The notes under the pieces were generated by a model. The model made no database searches. It was not told the DNA's origin and saw nothing but the letters and a program-made list of their open reading frames with translations. From NCBI GenBank assembly GCA_900754475.1, contig CAAECY010000132.1:1-33262 (forward strand): a stretch of DNA of 33,262 bases, read 5' to 3'. The position numbers and the translations under genes were made by a program. Positions 22,627 through 30,598 of the stretch are shown here, piece after piece. Source of the stretch: an uncultured Sutterella sp. GTDB taxonomy: Bacteria > Pseudomonadota > Gammaproteobacteria > Burkholderiales > Burkholderiaceae_F. The number at the start of each line of letters is the position of its first letter. The first letter of the stretch is position 1.

Positions 22627-23946
22627 ATGACCGACCATTCCTCTTCGCCCGCACCGCTTCTCGATTCGCCGCGCCCCTGGCGCCGCGTCGTCGTGACCGG
22701 CATGGGCTGGATTTCGCCGATCGGCAACACCTGGGCGGACGTCAAAACGTCGCTCGAAACGAATACGAGCGGCGTCGTGCGCATGACCGACTGGGAGTCG
22801 ATCGAAGATTTGAACACCCGAGTGGCGGCGCCCGCGCGCCCCTTCGAGCTCGATCCCGTAAAGTTTTCCCGTAAGCGCGTGCGCGCCATGGGGCGCGTGG
22901 CGCTCATGGCCGTCAAGACCGCTGCGGACGCGTTGGAAGATGCGGGCCTGACCGACAACCCCGAAATCGCTTCGAGCGCGACGGGCGTCGCGTACGGCTC
23001 GTCCGCGGGGCAGCCCACGGCCGTTGCCGAACTCGCGCACCTCATTCTCACGAATTCCTGCCGCGGCATTACGGCCACGACCTACGTGCGCATGATGGCC
23101 CACACGGCGCCCGTCAATATCGGTGTGTTCTTCGGCTGCAAGGGACGGATTCTCACGACCTCGTCCGCCTGCACCTCGGGCTCCTGGGGTATCGGCGGCG
23201 CTTACGAAGCGATCGCGTCGGGCAAAAACGACATCATGATCGCCGGGGGGTCCGAAGAACTCCACGCGACGGACGCCGCGATCTTCGACACGCTCTTTGC
23301 GACGTCGACCCGCTACAACAATTCGCCCTCCGAAACGCCGCGCCCCTTTTCCTCGGACCGCGACGGGCTCGTCGTGGGCGAAGGGGCGGGAACAGTCATT
23401 TTGGAGTCGCTCGAGCATGCGCTCGCGCGCGGCGCCCGCATCTATGCGGAGATCGTCGGGTTCGGGTCGAATTCCGACGGTCAGCACATCACCTCGCCCG
23501 CTTCGGACCAGATGGCGGAAGCCATGAAGGACGCCTTGAAGGACGCGGGTCTCACGGCGGACCGCATCGACTACGTGAACGGCCACGGCACCGCCACCGA
23601 CCGCGGGGACGTGGCGGAAAGCCACGCGACCCACGCGGTCTTCGGCTCGGGCGTGCCCTTTTCGACCTACAAGGGTCACATGGGGCACACGCTCGGCGCC
23701 TGCGGGGCTCTCGAAGCGATCTTTGCCGTGCGCGGGATGCGGGAAGGCTTTGTGCCTCCGACGCTTCATCTCGCTGCCGACCGGATCGATCCCGACTGTG
23801 CCGAGCTCGACTACGTGACGGGCGGCATTCGGCCCCTTGAGCAGACCTACGTCATGACGAACAACTTCGCCTTCGGCGGGATCAATACGAGCCTCATCTT
23901 CCGCAAGTGGCGTGACGGCGACGAATTCCGCCCGAAGAACGCCTGA
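22627..23946 (+). CDS. beta-ketoacyl-ACP synthase (FabF/ApeR-like)
   Basis: 439 aa. The ketosynthase fold has a complete active site: C182 in TSSACTSGSWG, H320 in NGHGTAT, K349 and H354 in YKGHMGHTLGACG. Gly-rich FGGINTSLIF closes the protein, as in FabF. The start at 22627 leaves about 18 residues before the RRVVVTGMGWISPIG core. It lies 51 bp after the ketoreductase gene and 15 bp before the PPTase-like gene, and is probably co-transcribed with them. By gene order it corresponds to ApeR of aryl polyene clusters. The presence of both sets of catalytic residues in this and the upstream KS argues that neither is a dead chain-length factor. Confidence 0.9.
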   Translation: MTDHSSSPAPLLDSPRPWRRVVVTGMGWISPIGNTWADVKTSLETNTSGVVRMTDWESIEDLNTRVAAPARPFELDPVKFSRKRVRAMGRVALMAVKTAADALEDAGLTDNPEIASSATGVAYGSSAGQPTAVAELAHLILTNSCRGITATTYVRMMAHTAPVNIGVFFGCKGRILTTSSACTSGSWGIGGAYEAIASGKNDIMIAGGSEELHATDAAIFDTLFATSTRYNNSPSETPRPFSSDRDGLVVGEGAGTVILESLEHALARGARIYAEIVGFGSNSDGQHITSPASDQMAEAMKDALKDAGLTADRIDYVNGHGTATDRGDVAESHATHAVFGSGVPFSTYKGHMGHTLGACGALEAIFAVRGMREGFVPPTLHLAADRIDPDCAELDYVTGGIRPLEQTYVMTNNFAFGGINTSLIFRKWRDGDEFRPKNA

Positions 23947-23961
23947 TAAAGAGTCCACACC

Positions 23962-25101
23962 ATGTCGACCTATTACACGTACGGCATACCGCGCTTCTTT
24001 CCCATCAACTTCCGAACGATCCCCGACTCGAAGCGCGGCGTGAATGCCGAGCGCTATCTCGATCGGGCACTTCGGGAACTCTTTCTCGACGAGCGTCCGC
24101 GACGTCCCTGGGAAGAAGAGACCGACATTCTTCCGCGCCTCGTGCACGCGTCCGTTGCGTTCATTCTGCCGCTCGACGCGATCGCCGACGCCAAGGATCT
24201 TACGGAAGCGCTCCTTCCCGCGCCCGCGCTCGCGCGTTTGAACGAAATCCGTCATCCGGAACGTCGGCGCCAGAGCTGTGCGGCTCGGCTCGTCGTCGCG
24301 GCGCTCCTTGCGCGCTTGCAGTCGCTCTACCCCGACTTGACCTTCGACTACGCGGAAGAGCCCCCGTACGGGCCGAAAATTCGGTACGCGTTCAAAAACG
24401 AATCGGAATCCTCGCCCGAGCACGTGCTCTACTGCACGCTCACCCACACGAAGGGGGCCGCTGCGGTCGTCGTTTCCCGCACGCCCGCGGGGATCGACAT
24501 CGAAGCGGACCGCCCGGTCGAGCGCCTTCAGCGCGTCGCAACCCAAGCCTTCGGTGAGGCCGTCGGTCGCGACGTCGTCGAGAACCTCGCCGAAACGGGC
24601 TCGCAGGACCTCTTCTTCGCCCTCTGGGGTTTGTCGGAATCCGTCATCAAGATGAACCGCGGGGCACCGTCCGACGACGAATACGCGAAGCTCAGCTTCG
24701 AGCGGCGTTTGTCTCCCAACTCCGCGGGGACCGACGTCACCGTGACGGTCGTGACCCGCGCTCCCGAAGCGCCTGCTACGACGGAAGCGACGGGCACGAC
24801 GGAATCGACCGAAGCGACGGATGTGACGGATGTGACGGACGAGGAACCCCGTCAACACCCGGCGCACTTCGTGGTGATCCGCAGGCCCGGCGTCGGGCTC
24901 CTGCGCGCCACGATCGTCTCGGAAGACGAGAAGGCCCCCGTCGTTCTCGAAGCGGACGCCCAACTCTTGCGACAGATGTTCGGGTTCGTGAAGCGAAAAG
25001 ATCCGTCCGAAGGCTTCCAATCCGAAGCCTTCGACGGCTCCAAGCCGAGGCCCGCGAGCGACATCGCATTCGACAGCGCAGCCGACACCGAAGACCGATA
25101 A
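23962..25101 (+). CDS. divergent 4'-phosphopantetheinyl transferase with C-terminal extension
   Basis: 379 aa. The core (about 55-240) shows the Sfp/AcpT pattern: a weak PYGPKI block, CTLTHTKGAAAVVVS (161-163, usually SHS), AGIDIEADRPV with metal ligands D179 and E181, and WGLSESVIKMNRG (E226, K230), where the usual WxxKExxxK has Ser in place of the first Lys. PPTases activate acyl carrier proteins by adding phosphopantetheine. After the core comes a Thr/Glu/Asp-rich stretch (about 272-295) built from ACGGAAGCGACGG-type tandem repeats, then about 80 residues of unknown fold. It lies 15 bp after the second KS gene. An enzyme for the APE-like ACPs is the natural inference, although none is adjacent. 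Confidence 0.72.
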   Translation: MSTYYTYGIPRFFPINFRTIPDSKRGVNAERYLDRALRELFLDERPRRPWEEETDILPRLVHASVAFILPLDAIADAKDLTEALLPAPALARLNEIRHPERRRQSCAARLVVAALLARLQSLYPDLTFDYAEEPPYGPKIRYAFKNESESSPEHVLYCTLTHTKGAAAVVVSRTPAGIDIEADRPVERLQRVATQAFGEAVGRDVVENLAETGSQDLFFALWGLSESVIKMNRGAPSDDEYAKLSFERRLSPNSAGTDVTVTVVTRAPEAPATTEATGTTESTEATDVTDVTDEEPRQHPAHFVVIRRPGVGLLRATIVSEDEKAPVVLEADAQLLRQMFGFVKRKDPSEGFQSEAFDGSKPRPASDIAFDSAADTEDR

Positions 25102-25165
25102 CGCAGACCGATACCGTCTCCCTCTATTCAACCGCCTTTTCCCCAAACCGAGCCTTACCCGAGCC

Positions 25166-26323
25166 ATGTCCACACCCGTCCGGAAAAACCGTCCCCGCAT
25201 TCTTGAGAACCTCCTCGAAGCGCAGAAGATCGCCTTTGCGCCCTTCATCTTCGAGGCGTGTGCTTCGGCCCTCTCCTCGGGCCTCCTCGCAGCGCTCGCG
25301 CGCTCGCCCGAAGGGCTTTCCGAAGTTGCGCTGCGGGAGGAAACGAAGCTCTCCCCCTACGCCGTGCGCGTGCTTCTCGACCTTCTTGCGCCCGCTGGGG
25401 TCGTGGAACGTGTTGAACGTGTCGCAAGCGTTGAAGAAGCCGACGACGTCGAATCGTCCGAAGCGGCCCTCCTCTGGCGCTCGACCCCGGTCGCGGACCT
25501 GCTTCTTTTCGACGACATGACGCGCGCGAACTTCTTCTTTACGAAGGACGTGAATTACGAGGCTTTGGCCAAACTCGACGCGAGCCTCACGGAAGGGCGC
25601 CCGGCGGGGCTCGCGGCGTTCGATCCCTCGTGGAAGACCATCTACCCGCACCTTCCCGAGCTTCCCGAAGCCGCCAGGAAGGCCTGGTTCGGGTTCGACC
25701 ACTTCCACAGCGACCGCGCGTATGAGGCGGCATTGGGGGTCCTTGCGCTTACGCGCGACTTCAAGCATTTGGTCGACATCGGCGGAAACACGGGGCGCTT
25801 CACGCACCGGTTCCTTTTGAAGAACCCGACCGCGCGCGCGACGGTCGTAGACCTTCCCGTTCAGACGGAAGCGATTCCGACGCGGGACGAATTGCAGGAC
25901 GTGGTCGATCGGATCGACACCTTCTCGATCGACTGGCTGACGGATGCGGAACTCAAGGTCTCGCCCGAAGCGGACCTCTTCTGGATGAGCCAGTTCCTCG
26001 ACTGCTTCTCCGAAGACGAAGCCGTGTCGATTCTCGTCCGCACGAAGGCCGCGATGAAAGCCTCGAAGGCTTCCAAGGCTTCCGAAAGCAAACCCGTCCT
26101 TGCGGTCCTGGAGCCCGTCGTCGACGAGCAACGCCACGCGGCGGCGGAATTGTCGCTCGCCGCCACGAGCCTTTACTTCACGGCGGTCGCGAACGGCAAC
26201 AGCGCGTTCTTCCGAGGCGACATGCTTCGGAACATCTTCAAGCGCGCGGGCTTTGCGATCCGCTCCGAAGTTCCGAACCTCGGGATCAGCCACACGCTCT
26301 TCCTTCTTGAGCCCGCCGACTGA
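25166..26323 (+). CDS. SAM-dependent methyltransferase with dimerisation domain
   Basis: 385 aa. The N-terminal winged-helix/dimerisation region (about 12-85, KIAFAPFIFEACASALSSGLLAALA ... LSPYAVRVLLDLLAPAGVVE) is followed by a Rossmann methyltransferase with motif I LVDIGGNTGRF (202-212), VVDLP, and MSQFLDCFSEDEAVSIL. It resembles the polyketide/plant-type O-methyltransferase superfamily and the methyltransferases found beside APE and flexirubin genes. The substrate is unknown; a head-group or chain methylation of the polyene is plausible. It is the last gene of the set, 64 bp after the PPTase-like gene, with a terminator about 80 bp downstream. Confidence 0.82.
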   Translation: MSTPVRKNRPRILENLLEAQKIAFAPFIFEACASALSSGLLAALARSPEGLSEVALREETKLSPYAVRVLLDLLAPAGVVERVERVASVEEADDVESSEAALLWRSTPVADLLLFDDMTRANFFFTKDVNYEALAKLDASLTEGRPAGLAAFDPSWKTIYPHLPELPEAARKAWFGFDHFHSDRAYEAALGVLALTRDFKHLVDIGGNTGRFTHRFLLKNPTARATVVDLPVQTEAIPTRDELQDVVDRIDTFSIDWLTDAELKVSPEADLFWMSQFLDCFSEDEAVSILVRTKAAMKASKASKASESKPVLAVLEPVVDEQRHAAAELSLAATSLYFTAVANGNSAFFRGDMLRNIFKRAGFAIRSEVPNLGISHTLFLLEPAD

Positions 26324-26401
26324 CGGGCGTTGAGGGGCTAGTCCGAGCTCATCCGGGGCTCCGCCGAACACCCCAACGGATACCCAACCGTAACCCCTTT
26401 A

Positions 26402-26435
26402 AGGCCGTGCGACGTCGTTCGCGCGGCCTCGTTGC
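26402..26435 (+). terminator. terminator after methyltransferase gene
   Basis: AGGCCG (26402-26407) pairs with CGGCCT (26424-26429), extended by inner GCG/CGC pairs, followed by CGTTGCTTTCC. It marks the end of the APE-like gene set. Confidence 0.6.
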
Positions 26436-26615
26436 TTTCCGTCTCTTCCCTGCCGCCTGCCCTCCTCTCCCTGCTTGAAACCGTCCGTTTCACCCGCCAG
26501 CCGAAAGGTGTTTTCTATCGCCCTTAACCTTCGATAGTTTTCGACCGCACCCCGATTGAAAAGAACATTCGGTAACTCGAACCCTCGGTTTACGACCTCG
26601 AAGTCTTCCTTTAAG

Positions 26616-26634
26616 CGTAGGACTACGTCTTACG
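26616..26634. promoter_or_regulatory. imperfect palindrome, possible operator
   Basis: CGTAGGAC-TAC-GTCTTACG, 7 of 8 arm positions complementary. It overlaps the second copy of the direct repeat TTACGACC whose first copy is 40 bp upstream. Spacing near four helical turns would suit cooperative binding. The regulator is unknown. Confidence 0.4.
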
Positions 26635-26936
26635 ACCGACGAAAAAACCGTCGAAGGGAGAATGCCGCCGTCTTTTCTCCGTCCTATTCTCAATTCAACG
26701 CGAAACGAAACGGGGCGCTGAAATGAAGCGCACGTGAAGTGCAAACCGCACTACGGACCGCAACATCGACCGCGCCCTCCCCTCGTTTCCTTCTTTATTT
26801 TGGACCGCCATCGGGCGCCCGTGCCCGCGGCCCTTCCCGCGATTTACGGTGATTTCGCGACCAACGGAATCCCCGACGACCTGCGGGTGCGGCTCGGGGC
26901 GCAAGAAAGCGCACGGTGACGAAAGGAGTAGAAAAA

Positions 26937-28412
26937 ATGTTTGCAAAACCGAAGGAACAGTACGGCCTCTTGATCGGCGGCGAATGGGTGGAAGCCGAAG
27001 GCGGCGCGCTCTTTGAAACGTACAACCCCGCGACGGGCGAACTCATCACGCGTTGCGCCAATGCTTCGCCCGCCGACGTCGACCGCGCCGTGAAGGCCGC
27101 CGAAGCCGCCTTCGAAGGCTGGAGCCGCACGTCCGCCGCCGAACGCGCCGCGCTCCTTTTGAAGGCCGCGGACCTCATCGACCAGAACGCCGAAACGCTC
27201 GCCGCCTACGAAACGATGGATAACGGCAAGCCCATCCGCGAAACGACGCTCGTCGACGTGCCGCTTTCGAGCGACCACTTCCGCTACTTCGCCGGGTGCC
27301 TCCGCGCGGACGAAGGCTCCGCCGTCATGATCGACGAAAACACGCTCTCGATGAACCTGCGCGAACCGATCGGTGTTGTCGGTCAGATCATTCCCTGGAA
27401 CTTCCCGCTTCTGATGGGTGCGTGGAAGATCGCCCCGGCCCTTGCCGCGGGGAATACGCTCGTCATCAAGTCCTCGTCGACTACCCCCTTGTCGCTCCTT
27501 CTCTTGGGCGAACTCCTGAATTCGATCCTCCCCGCGGGTGTCGTGAACATCATCACGGGTAAGGGTGCCGTGACGGGGCAGGCGATGCTCGACCACCCGG
27601 GCTTTGCGAAGCTCGCCTTCACGGGCTCGACCGAAGTGGGCTATTCGGTCGCCGAAGCCGCCGCGAAGCGCCTCATCCCCGCGACCCTCGAATTGGGCGG
27701 GAAGAGCGCCAACATCGTCTTCGACGACGCGCAGATGGACAAGGCCATCGAAGGCGCCCAGATCGGGATCCTCTTCAACCAGGGCCAGGTCTGCTGCGCG
27801 GGCTCGCGCATTTTCGTCCAGGAAGGGATTTACGACGAATTCGTGGCAAAGCTCACCGAAGCCTTCCAGAAGGTGAAGGTCGGAAACCCCATGGACATGT
27901 CGACCCAGATGGGCTCGCAGATCAACGAACGGCAGCTCGAAAAGATCCTCAAGTACGTCGAAATCGGTAAGGAAGAAGGCGCCGTGGTGCTGACGGGCGG
28001 CAAGCGCGCCGTCGTCCCCGGCCTCGAAAAGGGCGCCTTCATGGAACCGACCCTGCTCGCGAACGTCACGAACGACATGCGCGTCGCTCAGGAAGAAATC
28101 TTCGGGCCGGTCGCGGTCGTCATCAAATTCAAGACCGAAGACGAGGTCGTGCGCCTGGCGAACGAGTCCGAATACGGCTTGGGCGGCGCCGTGTGGACCC
28201 GCGACATCAACCGCGCGATGCGCGTTGCCCGGGGCGTTCGCACCGGTCGCATGTGGATCAACACCTACAACGAACTTCCCGCGCACGCCCCCTTCGGCGG
28301 CTACAAGAAGTCGGGCATCGGTCGTGAAACCCACAAGATGATGCTCGTCCACTACAGCCAGACGAAGAACATCTACATGTCGCTTTCCGAAACGACGCGC
28401 GGGTTCTTCTGA
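26937..28412 (+). CDS. NAD(P)-dependent aldehyde dehydrogenase
   Basis: 491 aa. The ATG at 26937 has an ideal AAAGGAG ribosome site; an in-frame GTG at 26916 lies upstream of that site and is rejected. Complete ALDH superfamily enzyme: IPWNFPL, FTGSTEVG (nucleotide binding), LELGGKSAN (general-base Glu), NQGQVCCAGSR with catalytic Cys286, EEIFGPV, and PFGGYKKSGIGRE near the end. It oxidises an aldehyde to a carboxylate in the cytoplasm. Overall similarity is to class 1/2-type and acetaldehyde dehydrogenases; the substrate cannot be read from sequence. It is monocistronic, framed by a 0.6-kb leader and a strong terminator. Confidence 0.93.
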   Translation: MFAKPKEQYGLLIGGEWVEAEGGALFETYNPATGELITRCANASPADVDRAVKAAEAAFEGWSRTSAAERAALLLKAADLIDQNAETLAAYETMDNGKPIRETTLVDVPLSSDHFRYFAGCLRADEGSAVMIDENTLSMNLREPIGVVGQIIPWNFPLLMGAWKIAPALAAGNTLVIKSSSTTPLSLLLLGELLNSILPAGVVNIITGKGAVTGQAMLDHPGFAKLAFTGSTEVGYSVAEAAAKRLIPATLELGGKSANIVFDDAQMDKAIEGAQIGILFNQGQVCCAGSRIFVQEGIYDEFVAKLTEAFQKVKVGNPMDMSTQMGSQINERQLEKILKYVEIGKEEGAVVLTGGKRAVVPGLEKGAFMEPTLLANVTNDMRVAQEEIFGPVAVVIKFKTEDEVVRLANESEYGLGGAVWTRDINRAMRVARGVRTGRMWINTYNELPAHAPFGGYKKSGIGRETHKMMLVHYSQTKNIYMSLSETTRGFF

Positions 28413-28436
28413 TCGTCCAACTGAAGCCGATCGCAT

Positions 28437-28482
28437 CGGCCCTCGACCCCGGACCGGGCCCCGGGGACTCACCGAGGGCCGA
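28437..28482 (+). repeat. nested GC-rich stem after aldehyde dehydrogenase gene
   Basis: Perfect outer arms TCGGCCCTCG (28437-28446) and CGAGGGCCGA (28473-28482). The 26-nt interior itself contains CCCCGG/CCGGGG pairing. It begins about 25 bp after the stop and precedes a normal terminator, so it may protect the mRNA 3' end. Confidence 0.6.
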
Positions 28483-28507
28483 AGCGCTCCGAAAACCGTC
28501 AAACACG

Positions 28508-28537
28508 AAAGCCGGAGGCTCTGCTTCCGGCTTTTTC
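28508..28537 (+). terminator. intrinsic terminator of aldehyde dehydrogenase gene
   Basis: AAAGCCGGA and TCCGGCTTT arms with a short loop (GGCTCTGCT), ending in TTTTTCC. Confidence 0.88.
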
Positions 28538-28707
28538 CATGTTGATCCGAAGGGTACGCGATCATTGCCTCCGACGCGGCCCGGTCGCCGAGACGCCGAA
28601 TCCAATTGATCGGCTCGGCCGAACGTTGTCTACGTCAAAATATCGGGTCTCCGAACACCGAAAGCGATCCGAAATCGGGTACCATCGGGTTTTTCCCCAT
28701 TTCGTCG

Positions 28708-28733
28708 GAAAAGACCGTGAGGTCGGTCTTTTC
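28708..28733 (+). terminator. attenuator-like hairpin before YczE-like gene
   Basis: GAAAAGACCG (28708-28717) and CGGTCTTTTC (28724-28733), a perfect 10-bp stem with a 6-nt loop, ending 35 bp before the TTG start at 28769. The T-rich right arm resembles a terminator, which in this position would act as an attenuator. Confidence 0.55.
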
Positions 28734-28768
28734 TCGGTCTACGAAAAACCATAACGAAGGAACCCCTC

Positions 28769-29413
28769 TTGCTAAAGCGCATTCTCATCTTCGCACTCGG
28801 TCTCACGAGTCTTTCCCTCGGCATCGCCCTCATCACGAACGCCCACCTCGGTACGAGCTCCATTTCGTCCTTTGCCTACGTCCTCTCGATGGGGACGGGT
28901 CTCACGATGGGTCTCTTCGTCTTTCTCACGAACGTCTTTTTCTTCTGCGTTCAGACGGCGATCGACCCGACGCAGGTTCTCCTCAAGGCCGTGAAGCAGC
29001 TTCCGATCTGCGCCCTCTTCGGCCTTGTGATCGACGTCGCGATGAAGCTCACGACGGGCCTTTCCGCCGTGGCGGCGGGCTCCTGGTTTGCTGGGGCCGC
29101 GATGGTGCTTTGCGGGTGCGTGTTCGTGGGCTTCGGCATTTCGGGGATGGTCTTTTCCCGCTTGGCGTACCTCCCGCCCGAAGGGGCGGTGCTTGCCGTC
29201 ATGAAGCGCTGGGGCGGCTCCTTCGGGACGCTGCGCTTGGGGGTCGACGTCTTCATCGTGATTTCCGCCGTCCTCGCGTCGCTTCTCTTTTTCGGCGAGA
29301 TCCGGGGGCTTCGCGAAGGGACCGTCGCGGCCGCCCTCATTTCGGGCCCCACGGCGAAATTCTTCCTCCACGGTTGGGGACGCTTGATGCCGCACCACGG
29401 CGTGATCGACTGA
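28769..29413 (+). CDS. YczE/YitT-like integral membrane protein
   Basis: 214 aa from a TTG start with an AAGGA ribosome site. About five to six hydrophobic spans fill the protein. The N-terminal stretch FALGLTSLSLGIALITNAHLGTSSISS matches the YczE/DUF6198 type (GLxLxSLGIAL...LGTSPISS). These proteins are uncharacterised inner-membrane proteins. It ends in a His-rich short tail (MPHHGVID). It is convergent with the flavin reductase-like gene, and both share the terminator at 29481-29510. I do not assign a function. Confidence 0.75.
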   Translation: MLKRILIFALGLTSLSLGIALITNAHLGTSSISSFAYVLSMGTGLTMGLFVFLTNVFFFCVQTAIDPTQVLLKAVKQLPICALFGLVIDVAMKLTTGLSAVAAGSWFAGAAMVLCGCVFVGFGISGMVFSRLAYLPPEGAVLAVMKRWGGSFGTLRLGVDVFIVISAVLASLLFFGEIRGLREGTVAAALISGPTAKFFLHGWGRLMPHHGVID

Positions 29414-29480
29414 ACTTTCGAGCGGTCAAGCGCCGCCCGCCGACCTCCGGTTTGTCGGCCTCCGTTCGAAGCTGAAATTA

Positions 29481-29510
29481 AAAAGGGACCCCGAAAGGTC
29501 CCTTTTTTCG
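29481..29510. terminator. bidirectional intrinsic terminator
   Basis: AAAAGGGACC (29481-29490) and GGTCCCTTTT (29497-29506) around CCGAAA; T-runs on both strands. It serves the convergent YczE-like and flavin reductase-like genes. Confidence 0.9.
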
Positions 29511-29544
29511 ATTCCGGAGCCGCAGAAGCGGCCCCTGCAACCGG

Positions 29545-30141
29545 TTATTCGTCGTACCCCGGCACGTCGAGCGCTTCGCCCAACATGCGGAAGTGACCCG
29601 CACCGAGGTAGTGGATCGTGCGCAGTTCCTGAGGAGCCTTGTCGTAGTCGACGCGGCCTTCGGGCATCACGCGCTCGTCCGCCCAGACGCCGAGGCATTC
29701 GCCGAGGATGAGATCGTACGGTTCCGAAACGGACGGGGCGGGCAGCACCTTGAAGAAGGCGTACGCGGCGCATCCGTCGACGAGCGGAATCGATTCGAAG
29801 CCCGGAATCGTGAAGATCTCCGCACCGCTCTTTTCGAGCTTCTCGGCGTCGTCCGCCATCGAAACGGTACCGAGCTTCATGACGACGTCCGCGAGCTGCA
29901 CCGTCGGGACGGAGAGCGCGAAGACGCCGCTCTTTTCAATGAGTTCGCGCGTAAAGTGCGGACCGTCCACGACGGCCGTCATGCGAAAGGGCGCAATGTT
30001 CAACGGGCACACCCAGCTCGCGGGCATCACGTCGCCTTTGCCTTCATGGGCGGACGAGACGAAGGCCGTGCCGCCGAGGTTGAAGATGACGTAGCCCTTT
30101 TCGTCGGGGAGCTTTTTGAGGTTCGCTTTCGTAGAGATCAT
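29545..30141 (-). CDS. flavin reductase-like (FMN-binding split barrel) protein
   Basis: 198 aa from the ATG at 30141 with AGAGGAG upstream. The N-terminal half follows the flavin-reductase-like domain: VMPASWVCPLNIAPFRMTAVVDGPHFTRELIEKSGVFALSVPT, equivalent to the MTASWxxPLSxxPPLVxVxV ... GxFxVNVL pattern; then LxxxxAxAFFKVLPAP and ILGECLGVWAD. Such proteins bind FMN and use NAD(P)H, or act as flavoredoxin-type electron carriers. It stands alone on the minus strand. The partner is unknown; in a hydrogenase-bearing anaerobe an electron-transfer role is possible. Confidence 0.82.
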   Translation of the reverse strand: MISTKANLKKLPDEKGYVIFNLGGTAFVSSAHEGKGDVMPASWVCPLNIAPFRMTAVVDGPHFTRELIEKSGVFALSVPTVQLADVVMKLGTVSMADDAEKLEKSGAEIFTIPGFESIPLVDGCAAYAFFKVLPAPSVSEPYDLILGECLGVWADERVMPEGRVDYDKAPQELRTIHYLGAGHFRMLGEALDVPGYDE

Positions 30142-30598
30142 GGGTTTTTACTCCTCTTTGCAAGGTGCGATGCTCGACGCGCCGAATCGAAACGCTCGGC
30201 ACGTCGTCGCACCCGCCGCCCGAGGAAGCGCGATTCAAAACAATCCGGTGCGATCACGCACGATCGGAATCCGCTCTCGGGCACGTATTTTCAGATGACT
30301 TCAAGGATACGACCAAAGTTTCCCGCCGTGAGCCCCTCTTTTTGTCACGATGTTACCGATCTTTTGCTCGAATGCGCCTCGGCGCGCCAAAACCCCCGAA
30401 AAGGAGCTCTTTTTCGCTGAAAACACTTCCGGGGCAGAACAGTCCCCGTTCGAACCCCTCGGTTGAGAGTATTTCTCAATCGGCTCCATAGCTCCCCAAA
30501 CGCATCAAACGCAAAAACCCGGGCGGCTCCCCCGCGTTCCTGCGCTTTCGAGAGGCGGACGGGCTCCCCGGGTTTCAAGCGTCTCGGGAGACGAATGC
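30142..30598. other. spacer between flavin reductase-like and LysR genes
   Basis: 457 bp. Its left end is the leader of the flavin reductase-like gene, its right end the terminator of the LysR gene. The middle is without a supportable gene. Confidence 0.5.
30511..30575 (-). terminator. terminator of LysR gene
   Basis: AAACCCGGG (30515-30523) with CCCGGGTTT (30567-30575). On the minus strand the stem ends in TTTTTGC. The loop is about 43 nt. A small GTCTC/GAGAC stem lies at 30581-30592 just after the stop. Confidence 0.6.

Larger units (their letters stand above)
26324..26936. other. long regulatory-looking region upstream of aldehyde dehydrogenase gene
   Basis: 613 bp without a convincing frame. 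After the terminator at 26402-26435 the GC content falls. The DNA holds CTATCG/CGATAG arms (about 26514-26536), a repeated TTACGACC (26590-26597 and 26630-26637), an imperfect palindrome (26616-26634) and CGACG/CGTCG arms just after it. These could be operators or leader RNA structure for the aldehyde dehydrogenase gene. Confidence 0.5.
28413..28768. other. intergenic region with nested stem, terminator and attenuator-like hairpin
   Basis: 356 bp, no gene supported. It holds three structures described separately (28437-28482, 28508-28537, 28708-28733). The middle part (28540-28700) is probably the promoter region of the YczE-like gene, but I cannot assign boxes. Confidence 0.5.

Noticed and set aside
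19780..23946. Reading the two ketosynthases and the reductase as the housekeeping fatty acid synthesis cluster
   Set aside because: No fabH, fabD or acpP is present, the dehydratase is of ApeP type and fused to KS, and PPTase and methyltransferase genes follow; the APE-like reading fits better.
21760..25248. A 1162-codon minus-strand frame across the ketoreductase, ketosynthase and PPTase genes
   Set aside because: All three plus-strand genes have intact catalytic motifs; the antisense frame has none.
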